Assembly: GCA_965216255.1 (NCBI GenBank)
Contig: OZ244148.1
Span: 3,596,001 to 3,660,000 of the forward strand
Direction of reading: 5' to 3'
Length of the DNA stretch: 64,000 nt
From: G965216255 sp965216255
GTDB taxonomy: Bacteria; Bacteroidota; Rhodothermia; Rhodothermales; Bin80
The notes under the pieces: generated by a model
Told to the model about the DNA's origin: nothing
Database searches by the model: none
The model's input: only the letters and a program-made list of their open reading frames with translations
Part shown: positions 17,759 through 27,131 of the stretch, piece after piece
How positions within the stretch are numbered: position 1 is the first letter of the stretch
How the letters are laid out: each line of letters opens with the position of its first letter
Translations under genes and position numbers: made by a program

Positions 17759-19780
17759 ATGTTTGATGCCATGTCCCACAAGGTGGCAGGGGATCACCGC
17801 CGTCGCCGAGCCTGTCTATACGTTCGCCAGTCCTCACCACAACAGGTGCTGAGCAATACCGAGAGTGTCCATCGCCAGTATGGCCTGCGCCAGCATGCCG
17901 TTGCGCTGGGCTGACCCGACAACTGCATTGATACTACTATTGAGGATCAGGGCAAATTCGGTGCGCACCGTGGCAATCGCAGCGGCTTCCGTGATTTGTT
18001 GACGCGCGTGGCCGCCTGTGAAGTGGGCATCGTACTCAGCCTTGAGGTCTCGCGCCTGTGTCGTAACAGCTCTGATTGGCACCAGCTACTGCAATTTGCC
18101 GCCATTACCGACACGCTCATTCTTGACGAGTATGGCGTGTATAATCCCAACAACAGCAACGATCGGCTGCTGTTGGGAGTCAAAGGTGCGCTTAGTGAAT
18201 ACGAATTGCAGGGAATCCGGGACCGACTGGTTGGTGGCCAGCGCAGCAAGGCACGGCGCGTCAAGCTTTCGCTGCCGCTCGGTTTAGCCTATTCTGGCAC
18301 GAACGAGGTCGTAATGGATCCCGCCCCGTCGATCGTGGAGGCGATTACGTTGGTATTTGCCACTTTTCGCCGTTTGGGGTCGGTCATGAAGACGCTCAGG
18401 TGGTTCCAGAAGCAGGGTCTTCGCTTGCCAAGCCGGCAGTATGCCACGTGCAGAAAGGTGCATTGGGCCGTGCCCAAACACAGCAAGATCCACAGCATCA
18501 TCCGCAATCCCCGCTATGCGGGTTGCTATACGTACGGGCGCACGGCCTCGCGAAAGCGCCCTGACGGGTCGGTGCAGACGGTTGCCCTACCCATAGACCA
18601 GTGGATGGTCTGCATCCCTGAGGTCCATGTCGGCTACATTGACTGGCAGCAGTACCTGCGCAACCAGGAGACGATGCGCAAGAACAGATCCAGCTTTAAC
18701 CTGGGCCAGTCTCCACCACGTGAGGGACGGGCCCTCTTACAGTCACGCATCCTCTGTGGCCAGTGCGGCAACCGGATGAGGGTGGAATACAGCTCCCGCT
18801 CGCGCGAGACAAAATGGTATTATAAATGCACGGAGGACCTTGTTCGCTACGGGAAGCAGACCTGTCAGACCATGCGTGGTAAAGTTGCTGACGCAGCGGT
18901 AAGTGCTTTCATCATCGATGCGGTAAGCCGTCAGAATATTGCGCTCACACTGGCTGTTCAGGAGCAGTTGCGGGCTGATTTTGACGCCGTAGATCGCCAT
19001 TTTTTGCAGCGTATTGAGGCCTTGCGCTACCAGGCCGACTTGGCCCGCGCTCGGTATATGGAGGTGGATCCCAGGAATCGACTCGTGGCCGCCTCTCTGG
19101 AAGCTGACTGGAATACGTGTCTGGCCACGTTGGATGAGGCGATAGCAGAGCGCGAATCCAGGCGCAGGGAGCACCAAAGCATGACCGATACCCACCAAGA
19201 GGACCGTATCCTGGAACTTGCCCGTGACTTCCGGAAAGTCTGGGAGGCTCCCTCTACTGGGATTGTGGACCGCAAGCGGCTGCTGCGTTTGCTCATAGAG
19301 GACATGACTCTGACCCGCGAGGGCTACAAGCTGCACATAGGCTTGCGACTTCGCGGAGGTAAAACCCACACGCTGCCGCCGGCCGACTTGCCCCTGCCCC
19401 GGGGAGCCGTCGTGCGGCGCGACGCTTCAAAAGAGGCCCTTGCTGATCTCGAGACACTGCTGGAAGCAGGGTTTTCCGATGTAAAGGCAGCCGCCGAACT
19501 TAATGGACGCGGCTACCGGGATTCCCGCGGCGATCCGTTCACCAAGAAGAGCATCACAAGTATACGGTTGCGCCTGAACAAAGCCAGACGCATCCATCGC
19601 CAACGCGCCAAAGTCCGCAAGGAAGGCTACGTGACTGCCGCTGAACTTGCTGCCACGCTGCGAACAAGCGTGAGTGCCGTACGCTCACGAGCACTGAGAG
19701 GCACGATAGAAACACGCCGATTTCTCGTCGGAAAACGGTATTATAGCATGTACAGAAGTGCGCACGGAATTACAGGGTAG
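17759..19780 (+). pseudogene. Large serine recombinase with a premature TGA
   Basis: The N-terminal resolvase domain begins RRRRACLYVRQSSPQQVLSNTESVHRQYGL, which holds the catalytic serine (RQS). At 17912-17914 the codon after VALG is TGA where homologues read Trp. The same frame continues with CIDTTIEDQGKFGAHRGNRSGF, then LSLEVSRLCRNSSDWHQLL, GVKGALSEYELQGIRDRL, a recombinase domain (IRNPRYAGCYTYGR), a zinc-ribbon (CGQCGNRM...CTEDLVRYGKQTC) and coiled-coil region, and a C-terminal helix-turn-helix. About 673 codons in all. The single stop would give a 51-residue fragment unless read through or restarted downstream without the catalytic serine. The start is chosen for GGAAGGGGG upstream. Confidence 0.85.
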
Positions 19781-19858
19781 GCGCCATACCACAAATAACC
19801 CCCGTCCGGTGCCATAAGCCCAACAGATCGCAGTATGAAACACAAGACTTGTCCAGCT

Positions 19859-21151
19859 CCACGCGGCCCTCATCCAGGTATCGGGTCAGCCTTTTCCAAA
19901 GGCCGAGCGTATAGTTGGTCGCCTGGCCCCAAGGGCTCTTGGGCAATCCCCCGTTCGCCTCCAGCCAGGGCTTCAGCGCTTCCAGTACAGGCCGGGCCTC
20001 TTCCTGACGTACCTCGCGCCGATGATCCGCACTGGCACCCTCCTCTCGCAGCCTGCGCTCTATGGCGTAGAGTCGCCTGATCTTTGTCAACACGTGCTCG
20101 GCCTTCTCCGGTTCGTAGCTACGACAGTCGTAGAACTTGCGACGGGCATGCGCCATGCATCCGTAGACCGTCATAGACGGATGCGCATCGAAGACGTTGT
20201 AGGCCACATACCCGTCCGTCTGCAACGCTCCCGCATACCCACCCAAGAACGCCACCGGACCTGCACGGGCACGGCTCTTGCGATACTCCATCACAAACAG
20301 CTTCTGCTTCGGAGTGTGGTACGCCCAGTAAAAACCCCGATGGGTCTTGCCCTTCTTCTTTCGATCCTGGACCTGGATACGCGTCTCATCTGCCTGCAGA
20401 TACCCGCTTAAGAGCGCCTCCTGCTTGAGTGCATCATACAGCGGCCCAAGGTGCCATGCCGACTGCGCTATCCAGCCTCCCAGCGTGGACTTGGCAATTT
20501 CAATGCCTTCCCGCCGGAAACGCTGCTGCTGCCGGTACAGGGGCAAGTGGTCACAGTACTTGTTAACCACCACATCGGCCAACAATCCCGGTCCGGCCAT
20601 GCCCTTGTCTACCAGCCGCGGAGGCAACTCGGCGATGATGACGCCGCTGTCCTCATCGGTCGGGTCCACGTACTTGGGGCGATGAATCTCGATCACCTTT
20701 ATCATGCTGGGCACGATCTCCAGGTACTGCGTCTTCTCCATGCCGATGCAAATGAGACCTGTCGTGTCCTCTTCAGGCTGGATTACGATCGTCTCGCGGG
20801 GCAGGTGATCCGGCAGATCGTCTCGAAGTCCGGACGCCGCTTGGCCTTACGCCGCTTCCGCTTCGGATGATCCGTCTCGGGCTCGGGCTCGGGCGGCAGG
20901 GGCACCTCGACCTCCATGTCGTCAAACAAGAGGCCCTGCTGCGCCTCCGGCCCCAGTACATACCTTTCGCTCCTGGAGCCAAAGAGCAGGCGGAGGGCTT
21001 CAGCCAGCTGTTTGTCCTTGCTCTCCAATTTCGCCTGCAGCCGGCTTATCTCCTCGGACAGGCTGGCGTTCTGCTGAAGCACCACGGCAAGCTGCGCACG
21101 GAAGGTCTCAACATCCGCAGAAGAGAGGGAGGAATGTGCTTCGGGCTGCAT
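19859..21151 (-). pseudogene. tnpC: IS66 tnpC, 5' part (copy A), frameshifted
   Basis: Covers the first five-sixths of the IS66 transposase (QPEAHSSLSSADVETFRAQL through RYLDEGRVELD). Compared with copies B and C it has two extra bases near 20820, so that RRPDFEDLPDHLPRET becomes RRPDFETICRITCPARRS and stops. It also lacks a 7-codon repeat unit in the N-terminal coiled coil. It is cut at its 3' end by the nested recombinase element. Confidence 0.93.
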
Positions 21152-21214
21152 GATTGTTCAACAACGTCTGCACATGCATTGTTCCCCGTTTCCACATACT
21201 ATCTATCCCGATTT

Positions 21215-21550
21215 TCAGTTCTTAACCGCATACCGGCGCCGGTATTTTACGGACTTCAGCGACACTCCCTCCAGTAACATCACCATCTGCGTCCACGTCG
21301 GCATATCCTCTTTCGGCAGCTCAAACGTACCCGCTTCAAGCCTTTTGTAAAACAAGGCGAAGCCGTCTCGGTCCCACGAAAGCGCCTTCAGATGGCTCCG
21401 CCTCCTGTTGATGAACACAAAGACGTCCCCCGACATGGGATCCCGCTTCATGCCGCTTTTCACCAAGGCGCACAGGCCGTCAAAGCTCTTGCGCATGTCG
21501 GCCGGCGGCCGGTAAAAGAAATACCGGTGGGAAGGCCCCAGTCCGATCAT
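21215..21550 (-). CDS. tnpB: IS66 Orf2-like TnpB (copy A)
   Basis: 111 residues, opening GLGPSHRYFFYRPPADMRKSFDGLCALV and containing GDVFVFINRRRSHLKAL, WDRDGFALFYKRLE, the signature of IS66 Orf2 proteins. The C-terminus is four residues shorter than in copies B and C because of base changes near the end (AVKN then TGA). The protein is needed with TnpA and TnpC for IS66 transposition; its exact role is unsettled. Confidence 0.9.
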   Translation of the reverse strand: MIGLGPSHRYFFYRPPADMRKSFDGLCALVKSGMKRDPMSGDVFVFINRRRSHLKALSWDRDGFALFYKRLEAGTFELPKEDMPTWTQMVMLLEGVSLKSVKYRRRYAVKN

Positions 21551-21839
21551 GACTGCACCACCTGCGCCAGGTACGAGGCAGATACCGGCGCCAAGAGGCG
21601 CACGCGTATCCCGCCCGGGTACATGATCTCCACTTGCGCCTCTTCACCTGCCACGGGTCTGCCAATCTCCACAAAGGCGCCACTGCCGCAGCCTCCAGGC
21701 GATACTTCCGACGCCAGTAAAACAGCTGCCCATACGAGATGCCGCGCTCGGCACAGAACGCTGCAGCGGTCTGGCTGCTTTCTTCATACTGTTCCACCAG
21801 CAGAAACATTTCTTCCGCCGTACGTCTGGGCTGTCTCAT
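21547..21839 (-). pseudogene. tnpA: IS66 TnpA (copy A), frameshifted
   Basis: The helix-turn-helix protein of IS66 (RQPRRTAEEMFLLVEQYEESSQTAAAFCAERGISYGQLFYWRRKYRL). A 7-base deletion near 21680 relative to copies B and C puts the last third out of frame, so the conserved GEEAQVEIMYPGG tail is lost. Confidence 0.88.
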
Positions 21840-21986
21840 GCCATCCAGGCTTTGAGTCCTCGAGTCTATCAGTAATCTCCCGAGAAATCGTCACCTTATC
21901 CAGATGGGTTTCACCGCACGCTTACCGTGCCCCGACTACTCAGCTGCGTAGTTCCGTACGCAGGAATTCATGACGTTAGCAACGCT

Positions 21987-24900
21987 CTACCAACGTCTCC
22001 CGTAAACCGCTTCTAAACGCTCTTCCTCGACCAGCCTTTCTCGAGTCTCAATTGCCCACCGGTGTCCCAGTTCTCCAACTCGCCGTATGACGGGATCATC
22101 ATGCGACAACAGTTTCTCGAAGTCATCAGACCAGAATGCGTAGAGGGCAGATTCAAGCCCTGACAAAGAGTATTCGTCTGGACGAGTCGCGGAGAATATT
22201 TGCTCCGCTGTGTAACCTGCTTCACGTGCAAGCAGTACGAATTGCTCCCAAGTGGTGTCAAGAACAATATGGTTTTCGTCGAGAGGGTAGCGTCTCAAAG
22301 GAGCCAGTTGATATTCGTTAAGTCGGTCGTCTTCAAGTAGCTGGCGCTGCAGGATCGGAGAATCTCCAACAATAAGAGTCGTCCAATGTCGATACGTGAG
22401 TCTGCAATGTTGCTGCCGGGAAGCGAGCTCTGCCAGATTCGAAAGCAGAAATGTCCGCGAGTTGGCATTTTGCCCTCGGATCGCGACTCTGAATGTGCCG
22501 TCCGTCTCGCGTGGGTGTGGGAGAAGGTAAGAACCCGAATCATCCTGCATTCTTGCCAGTAGCCAAGATTGGGCCAGATCAGAATCAACTTTGAAGGCTT
22601 GCTCTATGAACCACTCATTCGTACCGTGCCGGATCACGGCAAGGCACCAAGCTTCTGAAACGGATTCTCGTACGCGGCCGTTTGGCTCCGAATTCCACTC
22701 CCCCCTCGCGGCTCCTATTGCAACGTCGCGACTCTCGTGCTCCAACAGTAGGCGCAGAACGCTGATAGGCACCATTCCACGCATGCACAAGTCTTCTACG
22801 TGAGTGGGGAAGCGGGCAACAAGGGCCAAAGCGCCAGAAAATAGCTCTGGCTCTAGATCGGGTTCTTCTAGGACAAGTCTGACGGCAAGCCCTTGAAATT
22901 CCGGCTTTTCGAGGCAGGCAAAGGCCACCTCAGGCCATCCTGGCACGTTGTTTGCAACCGCAAGTTGAAGGAACGGAGCAACGTAGTCAGCACTCGCAAT
23001 TCGGTGAATCAAGGTCGAGCACCATGCTACGGGGTTTTCGACCAACTGGGAGAGCTTCTCGTAAAATATTCTCATGCAGAGGTGCGTTCGAAGGCCTGCC
23101 TGCGCGGCTGCTTGCACTATGGCGGTGACTTCAGCGACTACTTGTTCTGGCTGTCGCGTGTGCCACTTTGAAGCTAGCTCATATAGGTTGCGATCCCGCC
23201 TCTTCGAGGATTCTCTCCAGTCTGATGCGTCCGTTTCAGGACAAAACAGAGCCATTACTTCGCTGATCGGAAGGTCGGCTTTGGCACCTGTCACCTCAAT
23301 GTAGCCCTTAAGTCTCTGTGACACGGCGGACTTGTTTTGGGTCATTCTCGCCAGCGCCTCAACTACCGCGACTGCAACCTCTGCAATTGCCTGCCGCGTC
23401 TCAGCATGTATCCCTTCTTTCGACGACGGCAGCAAACTGCTCGGATAGGCCCAACTATGCAAGGCTCTGAATATCGGATCCCAATGGAAGTCATCACGGC
23501 CTGCCAAAGCGCTTAGGAACTCGTCCCACAGCGATTTCAATTGACTAATCTCGTATGGTGTAAGTAGACCGCTGGTAGTAGTAAACGTGTTGCCGGCTCC
23601 GGGGTCAGTCGTCGTCGCGTTATATTCTGGCGAAACAGCAATACATGATGCGCTAACGGCCGCGTCAATATCTCCTCCCTTATTCAGCCAGCGAATCGCG
23701 GCCTCCAGCACGATACGACGCCTGTTCAAGGCTTCGTTTGTCCCAGGCCTCCCAGACAGCGTCCATCTCTCAATAAAGCGCATCGGCTCCGAATCACCTT
23801 CGTTAAAGAGCCGAGGTGCGGTGACGGCTGCCGTAAGTAAAAGCGGAATGACTTCTGCCGGTGCACTTGCTAGTGCGTATTCTCCTACAGTCAGGAGAAT
23901 CTCGGGCTGCTGCTTTAATGCCCACAGAGCTTGTGGTCGTCCAATTGAGACATACCGTTTGTACGTTTCCGCGTCTCCCGCTCTTTCAACAAGATGCTGC
24001 AATAGTGTCTCGGGAACGTCTCCGCCGTATACAGAGGCGCCCATTATGGTTTCTGCGACATCAACATTGGAATGCGCTTGATCAATTAGTTCATCCAGGA
24101 TCTGTTTAGGTAGAAGTACTGTTTTGCCAAAAAACACGTCGCGGACAAGAGCATGGCGCAAGGTCGCCGGCTGCACAGCGATGGCACGCTCGTTGGAAGA
24201 TGATTGGTACGAGCGCGTGTGAGGGTTATCAGCAATGACTCCGCCCGTAGCAAGTTGCGTAAGTATTTTCCTGATTTCGAGCAATCGCAGATCTAGAACC
24301 TCTGCCACTGTGCTCATTTCGATACCCGTTTCGCCTCCAACGGAAAACCCGGCGAGAATGGATTCGGCATCTTCTTTTAGCTCCGGCTTTATGAACCGAA
24401 GGAGATCTCGCTTTAGGGTATCTCCACGCACCACTTCACCCACAGACCCTTCAAGACAAAGACGGGCAAGTGTGTTAGCAAGCCCCGGCAGTCCAACAGC
24501 TTGATCGACGATGTATCGTACGAGGTCATTTGGTCCCTCCAGCCCCGCCTGTTTCACGACCGCCACGACCTGATCCCTGATCAGAGGACGCAAATGGCAG
24601 GACTCCGCATCTCCCAGGCCCAATTGCTGCGCAACACGATCTTTGTCGCTTGGCCAACAAGCAGCTACAATTGAGAATTCTGCGCCAGTTGTGCGCCGCA
24701 AATGCACCAAGTCAGCAATCAGCTCCAGTTTACCTCCAGCGTCGTCCACAAAGACGACCGGATGTCGCCCTTTACGAATCGCATTCGCTATGGCGGTCTG
24801 TTCCTCGCTAACCACAAACAAGCCGTGATCTTGAGCGGCCAATTGATACAGGATATAGGTCTTGCCAGAACCAGGCTGACCGACGATCAACTTGTCGCCT

Positions 24901-25445
24901 TCAGTACTGAGAAGCCATTCGAATTCGTCATCTCTCCCGATAAGCCGCTGGCTTGGTATCAGCGGGCGCGCGGTCTTTGGGATATGCGACAGAGCCGATG
25001 GTCTTCCGGAAAGCCCCAACAATTCCTTGCACCAGCGCGGCGAGTTATAGAGCAAGTTCGCGATGGCCTCTTGCTCGTAGACTTGGACCAGCGTAAACCC
25101 AAGTGCACGCGCCCGACTAATCACATTTTCTCGTCTTGGTGCCGTTAGCTTGCGTGAGGTCACGAAGACAGCCTTTTTCCTGGTGCCGCCTTGCTGTTCG
25201 TACTGTTTCAGATTGTCGGTAAGATTCCGAATGGCCCGTTCTGCTGTAGTAACAATCAGCGGGAAGGCTTCTCCTTCGTTGTCAGCAATGGCTCCGTCAA
25301 ATCCAGAATCATTTCCGCCGCAAACTGGGACAAGTGTAGGGTAGTCAGCACGCAGCAAATCAACTGCGCATTGTTCGAACAACTCCGAGTTAAGTGGTCG
25401 GTTTAGACCGTCTTTAATCTGCACAAAAAAGGGATCACGTCGCAT
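21987..25445 (-). CDS. STAND-like P-loop NTPase with N-terminal nuclease-fold domain (putative defence protein)
   Basis: A 1152-residue cytoplasmic protein and the only cargo gene of the composite transposon. Residues about 15-130 resemble a PD-(D/E)xK/Mrr-like fold (LFEQCAVDLL, GGNDSGFDGAI, then LIVTT), but the usual (E/Q)xK strand is not apparent, so nuclease activity is doubtful. An NTPase domain follows: SQRLIGRDDEFEWLL leads into Walker A GQPGSGKT (189-196) and Walker B VVFVDDAGG (230-238), with AACWPSDKDR as a possible sensor and a winged-helix-like segment. From about residue 450 to the end the protein is helical and repeat-like, with no catalytic motif. This architecture (effector, STAND-type ATPase, repeat sensor) is that of Avs/nSTAND-type anti-phage proteins. 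The exact family is not recognised. It is transcribed alone, and by eye is less GC-rich than the host genes. Confidence 0.75.
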   Translation of the reverse strand: MRRDPFFVQIKDGLNRPLNSELFEQCAVDLLRADYPTLVPVCGGNDSGFDGAIADNEGEAFPLIVTTAERAIRNLTDNLKQYEQQGGTRKKAVFVTSRKLTAPRRENVISRARALGFTLVQVYEQEAIANLLYNSPRWCKELLGLSGRPSALSHIPKTARPLIPSQRLIGRDDEFEWLLSTEGDKLIVGQPGSGKTYILYQLAAQDHGLFVVSEEQTAIANAIRKGRHPVVFVDDAGGKLELIADLVHLRRTTGAEFSIVAACWPSDKDRVAQQLGLGDAESCHLRPLIRDQVVAVVKQAGLEGPNDLVRYIVDQAVGLPGLANTLARLCLEGSVGEVVRGDTLKRDLLRFIKPELKEDAESILAGFSVGGETGIEMSTVAEVLDLRLLEIRKILTQLATGGVIADNPHTRSYQSSSNERAIAVQPATLRHALVRDVFFGKTVLLPKQILDELIDQAHSNVDVAETIMGASVYGGDVPETLLQHLVERAGDAETYKRYVSIGRPQALWALKQQPEILLTVGEYALASAPAEVIPLLLTAAVTAPRLFNEGDSEPMRFIERWTLSGRPGTNEALNRRRIVLEAAIRWLNKGGDIDAAVSASCIAVSPEYNATTTDPGAGNTFTTTSGLLTPYEISQLKSLWDEFLSALAGRDDFHWDPIFRALHSWAYPSSLLPSSKEGIHAETRQAIAEVAVAVVEALARMTQNKSAVSQRLKGYIEVTGAKADLPISEVMALFCPETDASDWRESSKRRDRNLYELASKWHTRQPEQVVAEVTAIVQAAAQAGLRTHLCMRIFYEKLSQLVENPVAWCSTLIHRIASADYVAPFLQLAVANNVPGWPEVAFACLEKPEFQGLAVRLVLEEPDLEPELFSGALALVARFPTHVEDLCMRGMVPISVLRLLLEHESRDVAIGAARGEWNSEPNGRVRESVSEAWCLAVIRHGTNEWFIEQAFKVDSDLAQSWLLARMQDDSGSYLLPHPRETDGTFRVAIRGQNANSRTFLLSNLAELASRQQHCRLTYRHWTTLIVGDSPILQRQLLEDDRLNEYQLAPLRRYPLDENHIVLDTTWEQFVLLAREAGYTAEQIFSATRPDEYSLSGLESALYAFWSDDFEKLLSHDDPVIRRVGELGHRWAIETRERLVEEERLEAVYGRRW

Positions 25446-25601
25446 TTTGCATCAACTCACTATCTAGTGCTCTCCAGAAAACTACCTATTTTGAGCGAAC
25501 CTACACTTGAGCCTCTTGCAAAAACCCACCAGACAAGCGGTTTGCCCCTTTGCAGTCGAGGGAGATAGGGGACTGGCGCCTCCAATTTCGGTATCTTCAG
25601 A
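25446..25601. other. Upstream region of the NTPase gene
   Basis: 156 bp between the NTPase start and IS66 copy B; it should hold the NTPase promoter. No ORF is recognised. The motif CTCTTGCAAAAACCC around 25515-25530 looks like the outer end of some IS5/IS1182-type elements and may be a relic, but nothing supports more than that. Confidence 0.4.
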
Positions 25602-25634
25602 GTAAGCGTCCGGTGAAGTACAGGTCAGCGGCAG

Positions 25635-25643
25635 CTACAGGTG
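25635..25643. repeat. IS256 target duplication (CTACAGGTG), left copy
   Basis: Repeated exactly at 27047-27055; 9 bp, within the 8-9 bp typical of IS256. Confidence 0.93.
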
Positions 25644-27046
25644 GAGAAACTGTCATATCTTGGGTCTGCAGAATGCCGCGGCATGGAATTGGGGAATTAG
25701 AATTAGGCGGCTTGTTTGTCTACTTCTACGCTGTACTCGTGTGGGGTTGTTTCCAACACAAGGATGAGCAGCTGCGATCCAGTCAGCCTCCTCCAGCGTT
25801 TCTCCGCTTCCCGGGTCAGCTTGTAAACCATCATCAGTGTCGCGTCCCGGCTGCCGCATCCCTTGGTTTGCCGTGTACGTTTCCGTACGGTCGCAAACGT
25901 GGACTCAATGGGATTCGAAGTCCGAAGGTGAACCCAGTGTTCGGGCGGGAACTGGTAGAAGGTCAAGAGCTCCTCTTGATCCTTGCGCAGACAGGTGACG
26001 GCCTTCTCGTAGGCGCCTCCGAAGAGATTCTCGAAGGTATCGAGTGCCTTCAGGGCATCCTTCCTGGACGGTGCCGTATAGATGCCACGGAGCCTCTCTT
26101 TCGCAGACCCCTGCAGCTTCTTGGGCAGCTTATTGAGCACGTTGGCCGTCTTGTGCACCCAGCATCGCTGTTGTAGCGTGGAGGGATATACTTCTTCCAA
26201 CGCAGCCCAGAAGCCCAGGCCTCCGTCTGCTGTGGCCGCCTTAGGCGCTACGTCCAAGCCTCGTTGTTTGATATCCAGCAATAACTCCTTCCAGGACAGC
26301 CTGCTTTCCCGCTCTCCGTCCAGAAGTCCTACGAGCTCTTTCCTTCCATCAGGCGTAACTCCAATAATAACAAGCATACACGGGCGCTCGTTTCCCATGC
26401 GGACATTGAAGTATAACCCGTCAGCCCAGAGGTAAACATACCGTTTGCCCGTCAAGTCCCGCTTGTTCCATTGCCGGTATTCCTCTAGCCAGGCCCCCTT
26501 GAGTCGGCTGATCGACGATGGCGATAGGTTGCCAGCTTGCGGGCCAAGTATGGCCTCCAGGGCCAGAGCAAAGTCGTTGGTCGAAACTCCCCGCAGGTAC
26601 AAGGCCGGAATAAGTGCATCTATCGACGGACTGCGGCGCATATAGCGCGGCAGTATGGCGCTGGTGAAGGTATGCCCTGTTCGAGGGTCACGGATATGGG
26701 GCCGCTGGATCGCTAGCGGGCCCGCACCCGTGAGGATTTCTCTCTGCGGATGGTGGCCATTGCGTTTGACGACTCGGTGGCCGTGCTCATTCCGCAGGTG
26801 TGTATGGGCCTTCACGTAGTCGTCGGCTTCCCGCTCGAGCGCTGCCTGAAGCATGCGCCGGGCGGAGCTGCGCACCAGGTCATCCAGAGTGCTGAGTGCC
26901 TCCTCACGGGTAACCAGTGAGTGTACGTTGGATTCTGTTGGATCTGTCATACGATGTAGTCCGGATATGCCCGTCTAGGGCGATTGATGGGTACTCCACA
27001 AAGATACGCCGCGGCATTCTGCAGACCCAAGATATGACAGTTTCTC
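25644..27046 (-). mobile_element. IS256 family element inside IS66 copy B
   Basis: A 1,403-bp element with perfect inverted repeats of about 39 bp (25644-25682 and 27008-27046, starting GAGAAACTGTCATATCTTGG). Intact transposase and a perfect 9-bp duplication indicate a recent insertion. It lies between the IS66 end and tnpC, so it breaks no IS66 gene, though it lengthens the distance from the terminus. Confidence 0.95.
25703..26950 (-). CDS. IS256 family (Mutator-type) transposase
   Basis: A 415-residue DDE transposase. N-terminal helix-rich region with RRMLQAALEREADDYV, then RNGHHPQREILTGAGPLAIQRP, typical of IS256. Catalytic residues: Asp in YVYLWADGLYFNV, Asp in KAATADGGLGFW, Glu in RTSNPIESTFATVRKRTRQTKG. 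HKTANVLNKLPKKLQ is also a family hallmark. No defect. A degenerate relative remains at 49424-49810. Confidence 0.96.
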   Translation of the reverse strand: MTDPTESNVHSLVTREEALSTLDDLVRSSARRMLQAALEREADDYVKAHTHLRNEHGHRVVKRNGHHPQREILTGAGPLAIQRPHIRDPRTGHTFTSAILPRYMRRSPSIDALIPALYLRGVSTNDFALALEAILGPQAGNLSPSSISRLKGAWLEEYRQWNKRDLTGKRYVYLWADGLYFNVRMGNERPCMLVIIGVTPDGRKELVGLLDGERESRLSWKELLLDIKQRGLDVAPKAATADGGLGFWAALEEVYPSTLQQRCWVHKTANVLNKLPKKLQGSAKERLRGIYTAPSRKDALKALDTFENLFGGAYEKAVTCLRKDQEELLTFYQFPPEHWVHLRTSNPIESTFATVRKRTRQTKGCGSRDATLMMVYKLTREAEKRWRRLTGSQLLILVLETTPHEYSVEVDKQAA

Positions 27047-27131
27047 CTACAGGTGTGCCGATGGGTACAGGACGGCTGGAAGGCGGAGAGCAGGTGGGTT
27101 TGCCGGATCCGGCACACTCGGCGCTTAGCAG

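Larger units (their letters stand above)
16594..19858 (+). mobile_element. Serine-recombinase transposable element nested in IS66 tnpC
   Basis: A 3,265-bp insertion defined by comparison with intact IS66 copies. The uninterrupted sequence GAGGTTATTGTCCAGC is split so that GAGGTTATT remains at the left (to 16593) and TTGTCCAGC at the right (from 19859). Only TT is shared, the 2-bp crossover duplication expected of serine recombinases. It encodes, in order, a DUF5372-like/helix-turn-helix ORF, a 45-codon ORF and a large serine recombinase, all on the plus strand. No long terminal inverted repeats are evident. Confidence 0.85.
16215..21925 (-). mobile_element. IS66 family element, copy A (degenerate, interrupted)
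   Basis: Without its 3.27-kb nested insertion this copy is about 2.44 kb, against 2.47 kb for copy C. It lacks a 7-codon stretch (VINQLSE) in tnpC, has a 2-base insertion in tnpC and a 7-base deletion in tnpA. It cannot make a full transposase set and would depend on another copy. Confidence 0.9.
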
